Shown one piece after another: positions 43,701 to 54,175 of a stretch of 64,000 nucleotides of DNA. Source of the DNA: Progne subis subis (Eukaryota > Chordata > Aves > Passeriformes > Hirundinidae); assembly GCA_022316685.1 (NCBI GenBank), contig JAKJHU010000302.1, positions 159,001-223,000 of the forward strand. Reading direction: 5' to 3'. Position 1 is the stretch's first letter; each line of letters opens with the position of its first letter. Made by a program: the position numbers and the translations under genes. Below the pieces are notes generated by a model that was given only the letters and a program-made list of their open reading frames with translations, was not told the origin of the DNA and ran no database searches.

Positions 43701-44225
43701 TCAGGCAGAGTAGAAAGGATGAACAAGACCATTAAAAATGTACTGACTAAACTAATAGCAGAAACTCAACTAAATTGGCTTAAATGCTTACCCCTAGCAT
43801 TATTACGAATCAGAACACAGCCACGAGCAGATCTAGGAGTGTCACCATATGAAATGTTATTTGGGCTTCCCTTTTTGTTATCTCCTTATAGTTCTAAAGA
43901 CTACCTGGAAGGAGAGGAAGTCACTAGAAAATATCTAAAAACCATTGGACAAACCTTAGAAAATCTCAGAAAGAAAGGCTATCTTCCTCAAACTTCCCCT
44001 TTGGATGCAAATGTGCATAATATCAATCCTGGAGACTTGGGTATTGATCAAAACGTGGACTAATACCCCGCTGACCCCGAAGTTTGAAGGTCCCTACCAA
44101 GTACTGTTAACAACTCACACAGCAGTGCGCACTAAGGAAAAAGGACTGGACCCACATCACCAGAGTTAAAGGGCCAGTACCCCCCTCCTGGAGAGAACCC
44201 GAGTTCAGCACCCTCACCGGATGAA
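40728..44225 (+). pseudogene. pol: ERV-C pro-pol, broken
   Basis: Continues in the knuckle frame after TAG. Protease DTGAD at 40833-40847 is followed at once by a frameshift. RT is open at 41240-42013 with intact YVDD (41702-41713), then a TAG at 42011-42013 and a shift near 42165. RNase H (FTDGS near 42605, YTDSRYAFG near 42785) stops with TAA at 42865-42867. Integrase is spread over frames at 42974-43174, 43165-43542 and 43500-44063. It keeps H-X3-H, C-X2-C and the D, D and E core residues, and its C-terminal part is shifted again after 44063. Confidence 0.9.
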
Positions 44226-45259
44226 ACCGAGTGGACAGTAACACCACACCCGAAAGACTTGAAATTAACCTTTAAAAAGAAATAAGAGATAACAGAGACT
44301 GTGAAAACCTTTTGTTTCAGTTGCCTCTCCCATATTCAACGAACTCAAAAAAAAGGGGGGGGGGGGGGGCACAATAAGGGTTAATTTCTGTAAACCTAAG
44401 TCAGTTTTTGTAAATAGCCATTTTAGATATGTTTAAGTAATAGATATATTAAAAAGGGGTATAAGTTCTTTTTTGTATTAATTTTACATATAGTTTAAGT
44501 CTTTTTTTATAAGTAAGAATTTTAAGTAAGTTTAAAGGGGTTTTTTTTAATAATAATTTTTAAATTGTAAGTTTTATGAATAGCAATTTAAATAAGTTTA
44601 AGTAATAGAAAAGAAGTATCAGGGTTTGTTATTAAGTTTAAATATTGTTTAGGTTTTATAAATAGTGATTTAAATAAGTTTAAGATTTTTTTCTTTGTTA
44701 ATTTTAAAAGTTGTTAAGCTCTATAAGTAGCAGTTTGAACAAATTTAAGTAATAGAAAAATTAAAAGAGTGTAAAGTTTTTTTTAAGAAAAAAAAGAGAG
44801 TAAATCTCCTACAGAACATTCTCTAAGGGCAACTAAATTAATAGGGAAGGGAAGTGGAAGCATGTAAGTGGGTTCTTTAGGAGACCTCTCCACTCCAAGA
44901 GGCAAGGCCGGGTGGAGCAAGAGATCCAGGAAGGACGGCCCATACCGGACTCTTGGGAGGGATCGTACTGGTGATGTTCATAAAGCACACCTACTGAAAC
45001 AAAAGCCTGTGCTAACTGCTACCATCCAGTGTACGATGGAGAGGATCTCAGATCCTTATTCAGGGTCCATACTAACGTGAACCCAAACTGCTTCGACCAC
45101 TCCCAGTTGAATACTTTGCCAAGAGGATGGAAAAGTTTATTGGACCACAGCTAGTTATGCACAGCGCCTGTTTGGGGAATGTCCTATAGGAGATACTGGG
45201 TTATGCTTTGACAAATTGATGCGAGCTAAAGCTCGATCAAAGAAATAGAGGGGGGAGTT
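44226..45259 (+). pseudogene. ERV-C first env region, largely deleted
   Basis: An A8/G15-type homopolymer at about 44347-44370 and an AT-rich diverged tandem array lead into a short frame (44868-45080) that probably is an envelope N-terminal part. Sequence then jumps to the element's 3' end (GAGCTAAAGCTCGATC, also seen near 53174). The transmembrane part is absent. The polypurine run AGAGGGGGGAGT ends at 45259. Confidence 0.6.
44380..44790 (+). repeat. AT-rich diverged ~70-90 bp tandem array in ERV-C
   Basis: Repeated words ATAAATAGTGATTTAAATAAG and TTTAAGTAATAGA occur near 44425, 44580, 44660 and 44725 with substitutions. Related sequence follows LTR C2 (45850-46040). Confidence 0.6.
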
Positions 45260-45849
45260 GTTATAAATAAATTCTATTCAATAATCTATGTTTTAGTTAC
45301 TTAATTGTTAAGTAATTCCATTCTGTATAAAGAATTTGCCTTATTCCTGTTTTAATACTGATTATTACCTTATTTGCTTGTTTGTTAATTAAGAATTCAC
45401 CTTATTACCTGTATCTCTGCTCCCATTCGCCAGATAGTGTCTGAATATGCAAATAAAAAGAACGCTGGAATTCTGGGAACAACCCAAGAACAAGAGACTC
45501 TGAAAAAGCAGGGAACCAAAGTAAAATCCAGGACTGTAGTTGCATTTTAGACTAGTGCAAGAAATACGGGGGTCCGCCGAAGCAGCTTCATTTAGTCGCT
45601 GTGACCTGAGAAGGAGTCCCCCATCGCTGGACGACCCCTGATCAGCGAAGCGAAACGGACTCCCCGGCAAGGGAAAAAGCCCGTGAGGAGGGGTGGGAGT
45701 CCCCAGCTTTGCTGTGAAGCGAAGCTGTGTGTACCTCCTCCTCCACGTTGCCAAGGGAGCAAGCAAGCTCTCCCCCAAGGCCAAGCTTGATAATAAAGAA
45801 ACATACAAAACCAGCAAGTCTCTGACTCTTTATATTTTTTTCCAGAACA
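45260..45849 (+). repeat. ERV-C LTR C2 (middle)
   Basis: 590 bp, preceded by a polypurine tract. It lacks about 19 bp present in C1 and C3 (between two ATT words near 45322). Octamer ATGCAAAT is kept. No primer site follows. Confidence 0.9.
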
Positions 45850-46180
45850 GATATATTAGAAAAGTAAAAGGTTTTTTGTATTAATTTTAAATATTGTTCA
45901 AGTTTTATAAGTAGTGATTTAAATGTTTGTTTTGTTATATGTTAATTTTAAAAGTTGTTTAAGTTCTGTAAGTAGCAATTTGAACAAGTTCAAGTAATAA
46001 GATAAATTAAAAGAGTATACGTTTTTTTAGGGGGTAAAAAAAAAAAAAAAAAAAGGTAAATCTCCTACAGAACATTCTCTAAAGGCAACTAAATTAATAG
46101 GGAAGGGAATTGGAAGCATGTAAGTGGGTTCTTTAGGAGACCTCTCCACTCCAAGAGGCAAGGCCGGGTGGAGCAAGAGA
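45850..46180 (+). other. Second ERV-C internal fragment, left part
   Basis: Matches 44440-44940 of the first internal region with gaps: AT-rich array, A-run, then GGGCAACTAAATTAATAGGG-like and GAGACCTCTCCACTCC words. It is cut at 46180 by ERV-D. Confidence 0.75.
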
Positions 46181-46373
46181 TCTAACTACGCTAGCACTAA
46201 ACTAACTAACTGCCCGGGAAAAAACAACAGAGCTTCTTCAGTCTTGCTGAGTTCCAACTCCCCCACTTCAAGGTCACTCCGATGAGCAGAGTTTTCCTGG
46301 GGAAAAACAAACGGCGCTTGCCCTCCCCCCTGCACCCAACAGACGATTGAGGATACACAGTCACCCCAGGACA
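46181..46373 (-). repeat. ERV-D 3' LTR, truncated
   Basis: Matches the first 193 bp (minus orientation) of the 642-bp 5' LTR, with a few substitutions and a short CTAA duplication. The remaining ~450 bp are missing, together with adjacent ERV-C sequence, pointing to a later deletion. Confidence 0.88.
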
Positions 46374-46708
46374 TCTTCCACCCCTTATCCCCATATCATT
46401 GACTTACAGACAGAACCAATGTATATTCCACATAAAACTTCCATCCATTCTCCCCACAAAAAAAAACAATACAAGCATTACCCGTCATGCTCCCGTCATG
46501 TTCCACACTGAGTCACTGAATCCAGGCCCCAGGCTGCAGGGCAGCAGGATCCCTCTCTCACTTACTCATACCTTCAACACTTGCTCATACCTTCAACACT
46601 TAACACATACCCTCTCACTTACACATTTCCTTCTATTTCATTCTGCGTGGTTTAATGTACAAACAATGGCAATAGCATCCAGCAGACAGTGATGTTTACA
46701 AATTATTC
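46374..46708 (-). other. ERV-D 3' untranslated region with polypurine tract
   Basis: Between integrase and LTR. Read on the minus strand it ends GGGGATAAGGGGTGGAAGA just before TGTCCTGG, a good polypurine tract. ACTTACTCATACCTTCAACA-like words repeat near 46560-46610 on the plus strand. Confidence 0.75.
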
Positions 46709-48658
46709 TCACCCAACAATCAAATCTCCCTGAGGTACACATCGTGTTGTTCCATCTTTCTGCATTATCCACCATGTGCAACCTGGTCCCTGAGCAAAGA
46801 CAACCCCACGAATGGGTTTGTCTGTACTTGAGGCAGACCTGATCCACACTGTCTTCCCTAACAGACCTCTGACATGCACCACTGGGACTTTATCTCCATC
46901 TGTTGTATGCAGAGGCTCAGCCTGGGCGGGTCCTGCTCGGTTTGTGGAGCCTCGAGTGTTGACCAACCAGGTGGCCTTTGCCAAATGCTGCTCCCAATTC
47001 TTGAAAGATCCCCCCCGCAATGCTTTCAACTGGGTTTTTAACAATGCATTGTGCCTCTCAACTTTGCCTGCAGCAGGTGCATGGTAGGGAATATGGTACA
47101 CCCACTCAATGCCATGTTCCCTAGCCCAGGTGTTAATAAGGCTGTTTTTGAAATGAGTCCCGTTGTCTGACTCAATTCTCTCAGGGGTACCATGCCTCCA
47201 CAGGACTTGCTTCTCTAGGCCCAGGATTGTGTTCCGGGCAGTAGCGTGAGGCACAGGGTAGGTCTCCAACCATCCAGTGGTGGCTTCCACCATGGTCAGC
47301 ACATGGCGCTTGCCTTGGCGGGTTTGGGGAAGGGTGATGTAGTCAATCTGCCAGGCTTCCCCGTACTTATACTTGGACCATCGCCCGCCATACCATAGGG
47401 GCTTCACCCGCTTGGCCTGTCTGATGGTAGCACACGTCTCACAGTCATGGATAACCTGAGAAATACTGTCCATGGTTAGATCCACCCCTCGGTCTCGGGC
47501 CCTCTTATAGGTGGCATCTCTACCCTGATGGCCTGAGGCATCATGGGCCCATCGAGCTAAAAACAACTCTCCCTTGTGTTCCCAATCTAAATCAATCTTT
47601 GACACTTCTATTTTTGCTGCCCGATCTACCTGCTCGTTGTTTCGATGCTCTTCATTAGCTCTACTCTTGGGGATGTGGGCATCTACGTGGCGGACTTTCA
47701 CAGGTAGTCTCCCTACCCTGGTAGCAATGTCTTTCCACTCCTCAGCAGCCCAAATTGGTTTCCCTCCACGCTGCCAATTAGCCTCTTTCCACCTCTTCAG
47801 CCATCCCCACAGAGCATTGGCCACCATCCATGAATCAGTATAGAGGTAGAGCCTCGGCCACCTCTCTCTTTCAGCAATATCCAAGGCCAATTGAACAGCC
47901 TTGAGTTCTGCAAGTTGACTTGATCCACCCTCTCCTTCAGTGGCCTCAGCAACCTGTCGTGTGGGACTCCACACGGCTGCTTTCCACTTCCGGTTCATCC
48001 CTACAATACGACAGGAACCGTCAGTGAAAAGGGCATAATGCGTCTCCTCTGCTGGCAATTGGTTGTATGGTGGAGCCTCTTCAGCCCGTGTCACTTGCTC
48101 TTGTTCTTCATCTGTGAGACCAAAATTTTCACCCTCAGGCCAACTGGTAATTATTTCCAAAATCCCAGGGCGATTCAGTTTACCCATACGGGCGCGCTGC
48201 GTAATAAGAGCAATCCACTTGCTCCATGTGGCATCAGTGGCATGATGGGTGGAGGGGACCTCCCCTTTGAACATCCACCCTAGCACAGGCAGTCGGGGTG
48301 CCAGGAGGAGTTGCGCCTCTGTACCAATCACCTCCGAGGTGGCTTGAACTCCTTCATAGGCAGCCAAGATTTCCTTCTCTGTTGGAGTGTAGTTGGCTTC
48401 GGACCCTCTGTAGCTTCGGCTCCAGAATCCCAGTGGTCGGCCCCGAGTCTCCCCAGGCACCTTCTGCCAAAGGCTCCAGGACAGGCCATTGTTCCCGGCT
48501 GCTGAGTAGAGCACGTTCTTCACATCTGGTCCCGTCCTCACTGGGCCAAGGGCCACTGCATGAGCGATCTCCTGCTTGATCTGGGCAAAAGCTTGTTGCT
48601 GCTCAGGGCCCCAGTGGAAATCATTCTTTTTTCGAGTGACCAGGTAAAGAGGGCTCAC
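46709..48658 (-). CDS. pol: ERV-D RT C-terminus, RNase H and integrase, 649 aa open
   Basis: Continues RT after a one-base shift near 48660-48672. RNase H has FTDGS, an AELKA glutamate and YTDSW. Integrase has an N-terminal zinc domain (HDASGH and CETC), a core with D (WQIDYI), D (ESDNGTH) and E (GKVERHN), and a C-terminal SH3-like end. No stop occurs in 649 codons and all catalytic residues are visible. The upstream parts carry stops, so the element as a whole is defective. Confidence 0.88.
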   Translation of the reverse strand: MSPLYLVTRKKNDFHWGPEQQQAFAQIKQEIAHAVALGPVRTGPDVKNVLYSAAGNNGLSWSLWQKVPGETRGRPLGFWSRSYRGSEANYTPTEKEILAAYEGVQATSEVIGTEAQLLLAPRLPVLGWMFKGEVPSTHHATDATWSKWIALITQRARMGKLNRPGILEIITSWPEGENFGLTDEEQEQVTRAEEAPPYNQLPAEETHYALFTDGSCRIVGMNRKWKAAVWSPTRQVAEATEGEGGSSQLAELKAVQLALDIAERERWPRLYLYTDSWMVANALWGWLKRWKEANWQRGGKPIWAAEEWKDIATRVGRLPVKVRHVDAHIPKSRANEEHRNNEQVDRAAKIEVSKIDLDWEHKGELFLARWAHDASGHQGRDATYKRARDRGVDLTMDSISQVIHDCETCATIRQAKRVKPLWYGGRWSKYKYGEAWQIDYITLPQTRQGKRHVLTMVEATTGWLETYPVPHATARNTILGLEKQVLWRHGTPERIESDNGTHFKNSLINTWAREHGIEWVYHIPYHAPAAGKVERHNALLKTQLKALRGGSFKNWEQHLAKATWLVNTRGSTNRAGPAQAEPLHTTDGDKVPVVHVRGLLGKTVWIRSASSTDKPIRGVVFAQGPGCTWWIMQKDGTTRCVPQGDLIVG

Positions 48659-48671
48659 AATCTGACTATAC

Positions 48672-49586
48672 TCAGGGAATATGCATCCTCCAGAAACCTA
48701 TGGCGCCTAGGAAAGCTTGTGTTTCCTTCTTGCTGGTCGGTGGAGACATTGCGGTGATCTTGTTGATGACCTCAGTGGGAATCTGCCGCCGTCCATCTTG
48801 CCACTTTATTCCTAGGAACTGGATCTCTCGGGCATGTCCCTTGACCTTGCTCTGCTTGATGGCAAAACCAGCTTTCAGGAGAATTTGGATGATCTTCTCT
48901 CCTTTCTCAAACACTTCCATTGCCGTGTTCCCCCACACAATGATGTCATCGATATACTGTAGGTGCTCCGGAGCCTCACCCTTTTCCAGTGCAGCTTGGA
49001 TCAATCCATGGCAAATGGTAGGACTGTGCTTCCACCCCTGGGGCAGTCGGTTCCAGGTGTACTGCACACCCCTCCATGTGAAGGCAAACTGAGGCCTGCA
49101 TTCTGCTGCCAAAGGAATGGAGAAAAATGCGTTAGCAATGTCAATTGTGGCGTACCATTTTGCTGCCTTGGACTCCAGCTCGTACTGGAGCTCCAACATG
49201 TCTGGCACAGCAGCGCTCAGTGGTGGTGTCACCTCATTCAATGCACGGTAGTCCACAGTCAATCTCCATTCTCCTTCAGATTTGCGCACAGGCCAAATGG
49301 GGCTGTTGAAGGGTGAGTGGGTTTTGCTGACCACCCCTTGGCTCTCCAGCTCTTGAATCATCTTATGAATGGGAATCACAGCATCTCGAGTGGTTCTATA
49401 CTGTCGGCGGTGCACTATAGAAGTGGCAATTGGTACCCGTTGTTCTTGTACTTTCAGGAGTCCTACTGCAGAGGGATTCTTGGACAGTCCAGGCAAGGTG
49501 TTCAATTGCCGGATGCCCTCTGTTACTACAGCCGCTATCCCGAATGCCCACCTGAGTCCTTTCGGGTCTTTGAAATACCCACTTCA
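48672..49586 (-). pseudogene. pol: ERV-D reverse transcriptase, N-terminal part
   Basis: Open from 49505 to 48672, in the same frame as protease and separated from it by a single TGA at 49586-49584 (probably CGA to TGA). Catalytic YIDD lies at 48956-48945, and the family patterns LTVDYRALN and RLPQGW are present. It ends at a stop created by a one-base indel before the 649-codon frame. Confidence 0.88.
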
Positions 49587-49835
49587 GAGGTAATCTATGC
49601 CCAAAGTGCATGGGGCCTCTGGGCCAGTCACAATAGGGTGTTTCTCCCACTCCTTTCCAGTTAGACTCACATCTGCTTCCACTAAAGTAAAATCCTGTGA
49701 TCCCCCCGTCACGCCAGCAATAGAGACAGATTCTGCCCCTACATGTCTTGATGGCATTAATGTGCACTGCGCACCAGTATCAACCACGGCCTCATATTTT
49801 TGTGGTTCTGATGTGCCAGGCCAATGAATCCACAC
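49584..49835 (-). pseudogene. ERV-D protease
   Basis: Retroviral aspartic protease of 83 codons from the first Met, with VVDTGAQCTL as the active site and an LGIDYL end. Same frame as gag; a TAG at 49892-49890 lies between them. Confidence 0.8.
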
Positions 49836-49979
49836 AGTCCAAAATACACGGTTTTCCCTAGCCTCTACCTGGCTAGAGGCAGGGCCCCTCTAAGCCTGGT
49901 TATCCTTCTTTCCTTGAGCATATGCCTTAGAGGTTCCTTCAAGGGGGTCGGGCATGTCATCATCATCATACCTGGCAGT

Positions 49980-51779
49980 TCAGCTACAAGCAACTGGAGC
50001 AGCTTCCCTTTTGTTGGAACTCCCTCTTTGAGTCTTGACTTCCTTCAATTCACGCACCCGTTGTGCCAGGGCAGCCGTAGATTTTCCATCCCATCTGTTC
50101 ATATTTTCTCCGCAATCCCGCAGGAAGAACCACAGCTCAGCACGTGGAGTGTACCCTCTCTCCCTACCCGGGGAGCGTCTACGTTGGGTACCAGAACCTC
50201 TGATCTGTACTGCTGAGATTTGAAGAAGGTCCTCTCTAATCTCCTCCCTGAGTCTCTTATGATTCTCATCTATCTTATCTTCTAGTTTCTGTAGACGTGT
50301 TTCCACAGCTGCGATTCTGGCGTGTGTTGGACCATGCACAGCATCTGCATATGCTCGGAGCTTCTTCGCCATATCAAGCACTGTCTCCTCCATGTCCTCC
50401 TGCTTCATTACTGCTAAAGCAGAAGCGTATTCTAATGGCCTGAGTAGTATAAGTTTTCGCCACATCACAGATGTACATGATACTAAGTCTGGGTTCCTAG
50501 TGTTTATGTCATCTGAGAAAACCATCTCTGCCACTGCCATTTCTCTCAAGCGTTGAATCCCCTGTTCTATGGTCTTCCATGGGGTTTGCTGCATATAGAG
50601 ATCATCTGCACATAGGTATCTTTCTGCCACGCTTCCTAGGATCCGTATCCAGAGACTGCAAGGACTAGCCTCTCTCATCATCTCCTGGTCGATGACTGGA
50701 TCATGTGACAGGGATCCCAGATGCCTCGCTTCAGTGCCATCCAGAATTGTAGTCTCACCTGCGGCATCCCAAAGACGGACTAACCAACTAATTATAGATT
50801 CATCAGGTTGTCGCCGGTAATCCTTTCTTAGGCCTCGAAGGTCCTTCAGGGAAAAGGAATCAATATTGGCTTCTGATCCTGTGCTGGAAGCTTTGGCTTC
50901 TGATTTTGGTGAAGGTCCTTCTCTTGCGTCATCATCGTCCACTGGTCGATCGGTTTTGTGTGTATGCTTCTTTGCCGGAGCAACTGCCAGGGGCTTAGGC
51001 CTACTGTCTGGTTTAGCTGCCAACTCAGGCTCAGGTTCTAGTTTAGCTGCTGGCTTCATAACTGGGGTGTTGGCTGCAGCCTGAGTGACTGGGGTAGCTG
51101 TTCATTTGTATCCCTTCCCCCCTGCCTCTGTCTGCTGCCCTACAGTCTCTAGCAATGTGCAATAAGCATATGCCAGGGCCCAGCTTACTGCAGCGACCTT
51201 CTCCCCCTTAGAGCCATCATGGTACCTCTCTTTCAGGTATTTCCCCAGCTCCACTGGATTCTGAATTTGTTCCCGTGGAAAATCCCAGACTACAGGGTCA
51301 GAGAATTCCTTGAGGAGTTGGCCCATATCCTCCCATTCTCCACACCACTCAGGATTTCCTCTGCCTGGGTCAGGAGTTTCATCAGCCCCTCTAGAAATCT
51401 CAGCCCATATTCTAGAGAAGCTGCAGACTGTATAGAGGAGGCTTACCAGATGACATACCAGAAAGATGGTCTCTTTAACACTCAGGGGAAACTCAACATT
51501 CTCCAGCAATGATTCAACCGATTCAGAGGAGAAGAAGGAAACAAAAGACTGCAACGCTTCATCCTCTGCTCCTCCTCCCACAAACAGGGTGAATAACCAT
51601 AACCATGACCCATACATACTAGGAAAAGACCTCAGCACCTTTATAAACTTCCTACAAATTATTATCATTAAACCAAGGCCAATAGCTACTCTAATCCATG
51701 TCCCTCTACTGTAAAAACTGCGTATTAATGACAATATTGGGGCTATCTCTGGATATGCAAATAAACCTAAGGACCACAA
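49980..51779 (-). pseudogene. gag: ERV-D gag, one in-frame stop
   Basis: One frame from 51779 to 49980 interrupted only by TGA at 51104-51102, giving 225 and 359 codons on either side. The N-terminal part has two hydrophobic stretches (GLGLMIIICRKF and FLVCHLVSLLYTV), unusual for Gag. The second part has a charged linker (KPAAKLEPEPELAAKPD), a capsid-like region and a coiled-coil-like segment (ETRLQKLEDKIDENHKRL). No clear zinc knuckle is seen. Confidence 0.75.
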
Positions 51780-51912
51780 AGGTATTTAGACCTCAAAGAA
51801 GCCTAAGGATCCAAAACACATCAAGGCCCCCACCCCAAGAGACATGAGTTCAAACAGCATATTTACCGACTGTTAAATACTAATCAGTACAGGGCTTTTC
51901 CACTCTCTCGAG

Positions 51913-51930
51913 CCCCACGTTCGGGCGCCA
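51913..51930 (-). promoter_or_regulatory. ERV-D primer-binding site, tRNA-Lys-like
   Basis: TGGCGCCCGAACGTGGGG on the minus strand, 7 bases after the LTR. It resembles the tRNA-Lys sites; relative to the Lys-1,2 version it has one extra G. Confidence 0.7.
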
Positions 51931-51937
51931 GGAAGTT

Positions 51938-52579
51938 TGTGGTGGTTTCAGGCAGATTTTGGGAGAAATCCTCCCAAGGGGCCCCCCTCCCCTCCCCCAA
52001 CCGGTTCGGGAAAAAACTTCCTCAGAGAGAAGTGGAAAAAACCTGTTTATTAAACAGGCAAAGCACTCCCAGCACAATACCCGATGACAAGAGCTTCGTG
52101 CCGCTTATGGAGGGATAACAAACTTAAAGAAAGAAAGTCTCCTCTTGAAGATTGTCAGTGTGCTCCACCACTCTCTCTCCACTGACGTTGGAAAAAAAAA
52201 AAATGTGCAGGGCTGGTCTTGGTGGTCTTGGTGGGGTGGGTCCCCTGTGGAGGCCCCCGGTGCTTCCCCAGGTCCTCAGTCCGGAGAGGTTGGAACAGTT
52301 CCGAGGAGAGGGCAAAAAAAAGAAAAAAGGAAAGAAAAAAGAAGAAAGAAAAAAAAGCAAAAAGCAAAAAGCTTCAGCTATTCTACAGCGTCTAACTACG
52401 CTAGCACTAAACTAACTGCCCGGGAAAAAACAACAGAGCTTCTTCAGTCTTGCCGAGTTCCAACTCCCCCGCTTCAAGGTCACTCCGATGAGCAGAGTTT
52501 TCCTGGGGAAAAACAAACGGCGCTTGCCCTCCCCCCTGCACCCAACAGACGATTGGGGATACACAGTCACCCCAGGACA
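51938..52579 (-). repeat. ERV-D 5' LTR
   Basis: 642 bp on the minus strand, TGTCCTGGGG to CACCACA, with AATAAA near 52050. A G/A-rich stretch (GAAAAAAGAAGAAAG words, 52315-52375) is internal. Confidence 0.88.
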
Positions 52580-53142
52580 ACATGTTAAATAGGATCATTA
52601 GGCTCCAATCTGTCCTAGAAATGGTATCTAACCGAACAGCTCTCGCATTAGACCACATCACTGACCAACTAACACAAACAAGAGCTGTAATATACCAAAT
52701 ACGTCTTGCTGTAGACTACCTTTTAGCAGATGAAGGAGGAATCTGTGGTAAGTTTAATTCATCTGAATGTTGTTTAGAAATTAATGATAAAAGTGCAGTA
52801 ATTAAAAACATCTCAAAAGAAATTAGAAAGCTAGCCTATGTGGGAAATGCAGAGTGGACTCCTCTAATGGACACCAACTGGTGGAATAGTTTTTGGTCAT
52901 TCAAGGGGGATTGGTGGAAGAAAGCTGGGTTTATGATATTTTGCTCAATCACCAGGTTAATGTTCTTACCCTGTCTAATCCCATATCTAATTCGAACGAT
53001 TACCTCCACAGTCCAAGCCAGTATCCAAATCCCTAAACCAACCAGTCAAAAAGAGACCAAAATGATGGTAATAGAGAGTCAAGAATCCGAACATGAGAAT
53101 GCCAAAGAAATATATGAGAAGTTCCAAATGCAGAAAAATTGA
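52580..53142 (+). pseudogene. env: ERV-C Env transmembrane-subunit fragment
   Basis: Open frame (ATG at 52582) for the C-terminal part of an envelope. It has a heptad-like helix with CCLEINDKS, a membrane anchor (about residues 112-140) and a charged cytoplasmic tail ending at 53142. Its 5' part was lost at the ERV-D junction. This envelope looks unlike the ERV-A/B type. Confidence 0.78.
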
Positions 53143-53197
53143 TTTTCAAGAAGAAGAGGTAACAAATTGATGTGAGCTAAAGCTTGATCAAATAAAT

Positions 53198-53209
53198 AGA
53201 GGGGGGAGT
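53198..53209 (+). promoter_or_regulatory. ERV-C second polypurine tract
   Basis: AGAGGGGGGAGT before LTR C3, the same as before C2. Confidence 0.8.
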
Positions 53210-53815
53210 TGTTATAAACAAGTTCTATTCAAATGATTTATGTTTTAGTTACTTAATTGTTCAGTAATTCCATTAAGATTGCTAATGCTAGTTCTGTTTA
53301 AAGAATTCGCCTTATTCCTGTTTTAATATTGATTAACCAACTTATTTACTTGTTTGTTAAGTAAGAATTCACCTTATTACCTGTATCTCTGCTCCCATTC
53401 GCCAGATAGTGTCTGAATATGCAAATAAAAAGAACACTGGAATTCTGGGAACGACTCAAGAACAAGAGACTCTGAAAAGCAGGGAACCAAAGTAGAATCT
53501 AAGACTGAAGTTGCACTTTAGACTAGTGCAAGGGGTACGGGGGTCCGCCGAAGCAGCTTTATTTAGTCGCCGTGACCTGAGAAGGAGTCCCCCATCGCTG
53601 GATGACCCCTGATCAGCGACGCGAAACGGACTCCCCGGCAAGGGGAAAAAGCCCGTGAGGGGGGGTGGGAGTCCCAGTTTCGCTGTGGAGCGAAGCTGTG
53701 TGTACCTCCTCCTCCACGTTGCCAAAGGGAGCAAGCAAGCTCCCCCAGAGCCAAGCTTGATAATAAAAACATTAAAAAGAGCAAGTCTTTCTGACTCTCT
53801 CTTTTTTCCAGAACA
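53210..53815 (+). repeat. ERV-C LTR C3 (3')
   Basis: 606 bp, TGTTATAAAC to CCAGAACA. More diverged from C1 than C2 is, but it keeps the segment deleted in C2. Octamer ATGCAAAT is present near 53421. Confidence 0.9.
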
Positions 53816-54036
53816 ATCTCACTAAAGGAAATGTGCCCTTGGCCCAGGGATGCTCAGCATGGGCTCCCCCAGCCCCTCAGAGCCCCGCCGCTGGTCACAG
53901 CAGCCCCTGCCTGGCTCCTGCCTGCCCACACTGTGGGCATCCACAGCTGCTCCCAGAGATGGAGCTCAGCCAGGGCTGGTGCCCTGTGAGCTTTGCTGGG
54001 GGTAGCACGCGATCACTGGGGCGACAACTCCAGCTC
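53816..54036. other. Host DNA, no gene seen
   Basis: GC-rich sequence between LTR C3 and the polyadenylation signal of the minus-strand gene candidate. Confidence 0.5.
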
Positions 54037-54175
54037 TTTATTGGAACAGAATGCTCGGCCAAGCCTTGTCCCGGCAGGAGGGCCCCACCTTCGTATTGGG
54101 ACATAGATCAGGGCCAGTGCCTTCAGCGACACAGGGTGGTGGCAGCATCTGCACAGCAAGAAGCTGCTAATGCAG
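54037..54175 (-). other. Candidate terminal exon 1 with AATAAA
   Basis: Minus strand: acceptor CCCTGTCACAG, then a 17-codon end (starts AALAASCCAD, stop at 54125-54123) and AATAAA at 54042-54037. It is related to the segment at 54891-54955, which has the same acceptor, phase and CC-x-x-AAT pattern. Family unknown. Confidence 0.4.

Larger units (their letters stand above)
46181..52579 (-). mobile_element. ERV-D: ERV-L-type provirus nested in ERV-C
   Basis: Minus-strand element: 5' LTR 52579-51938, tRNA-Lys-like primer site, gag, protease, RT-RNase H-integrase, polypurine tract, and a 3' LTR cut to 193 bp (46373-46181). No env frame, as is usual for ERV-L. It interrupts ERV-C env-side sequence on both sides, so it is younger than ERV-C. 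RT wording (RLPQGWKHSPT, YIDDIIVWG) is characteristic of ERV-L. Confidence 0.92.
36700..53815 (+). mobile_element. ERV-C: compound gamma-like provirus with three LTRs
   Basis: Order: LTR C1, complete internal region (gag, pol, deleted env), LTR C2, second internal region reduced to env-side sequence and split by ERV-D, LTR C3. The second internal part starts at 45850 with sequence matching about 44440 of the first, with no primer site after C2. This is what unequal recombination between related proviruses followed by deletion would leave. No target duplication is visible outside C1 and C3. Confidence 0.85.

Noticed and set aside
52145..52588. Lys-rich frames on the plus strand over the ERV-D LTR
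   Set aside because: They translate the G/A-rich LTR stretch antisense to the element.
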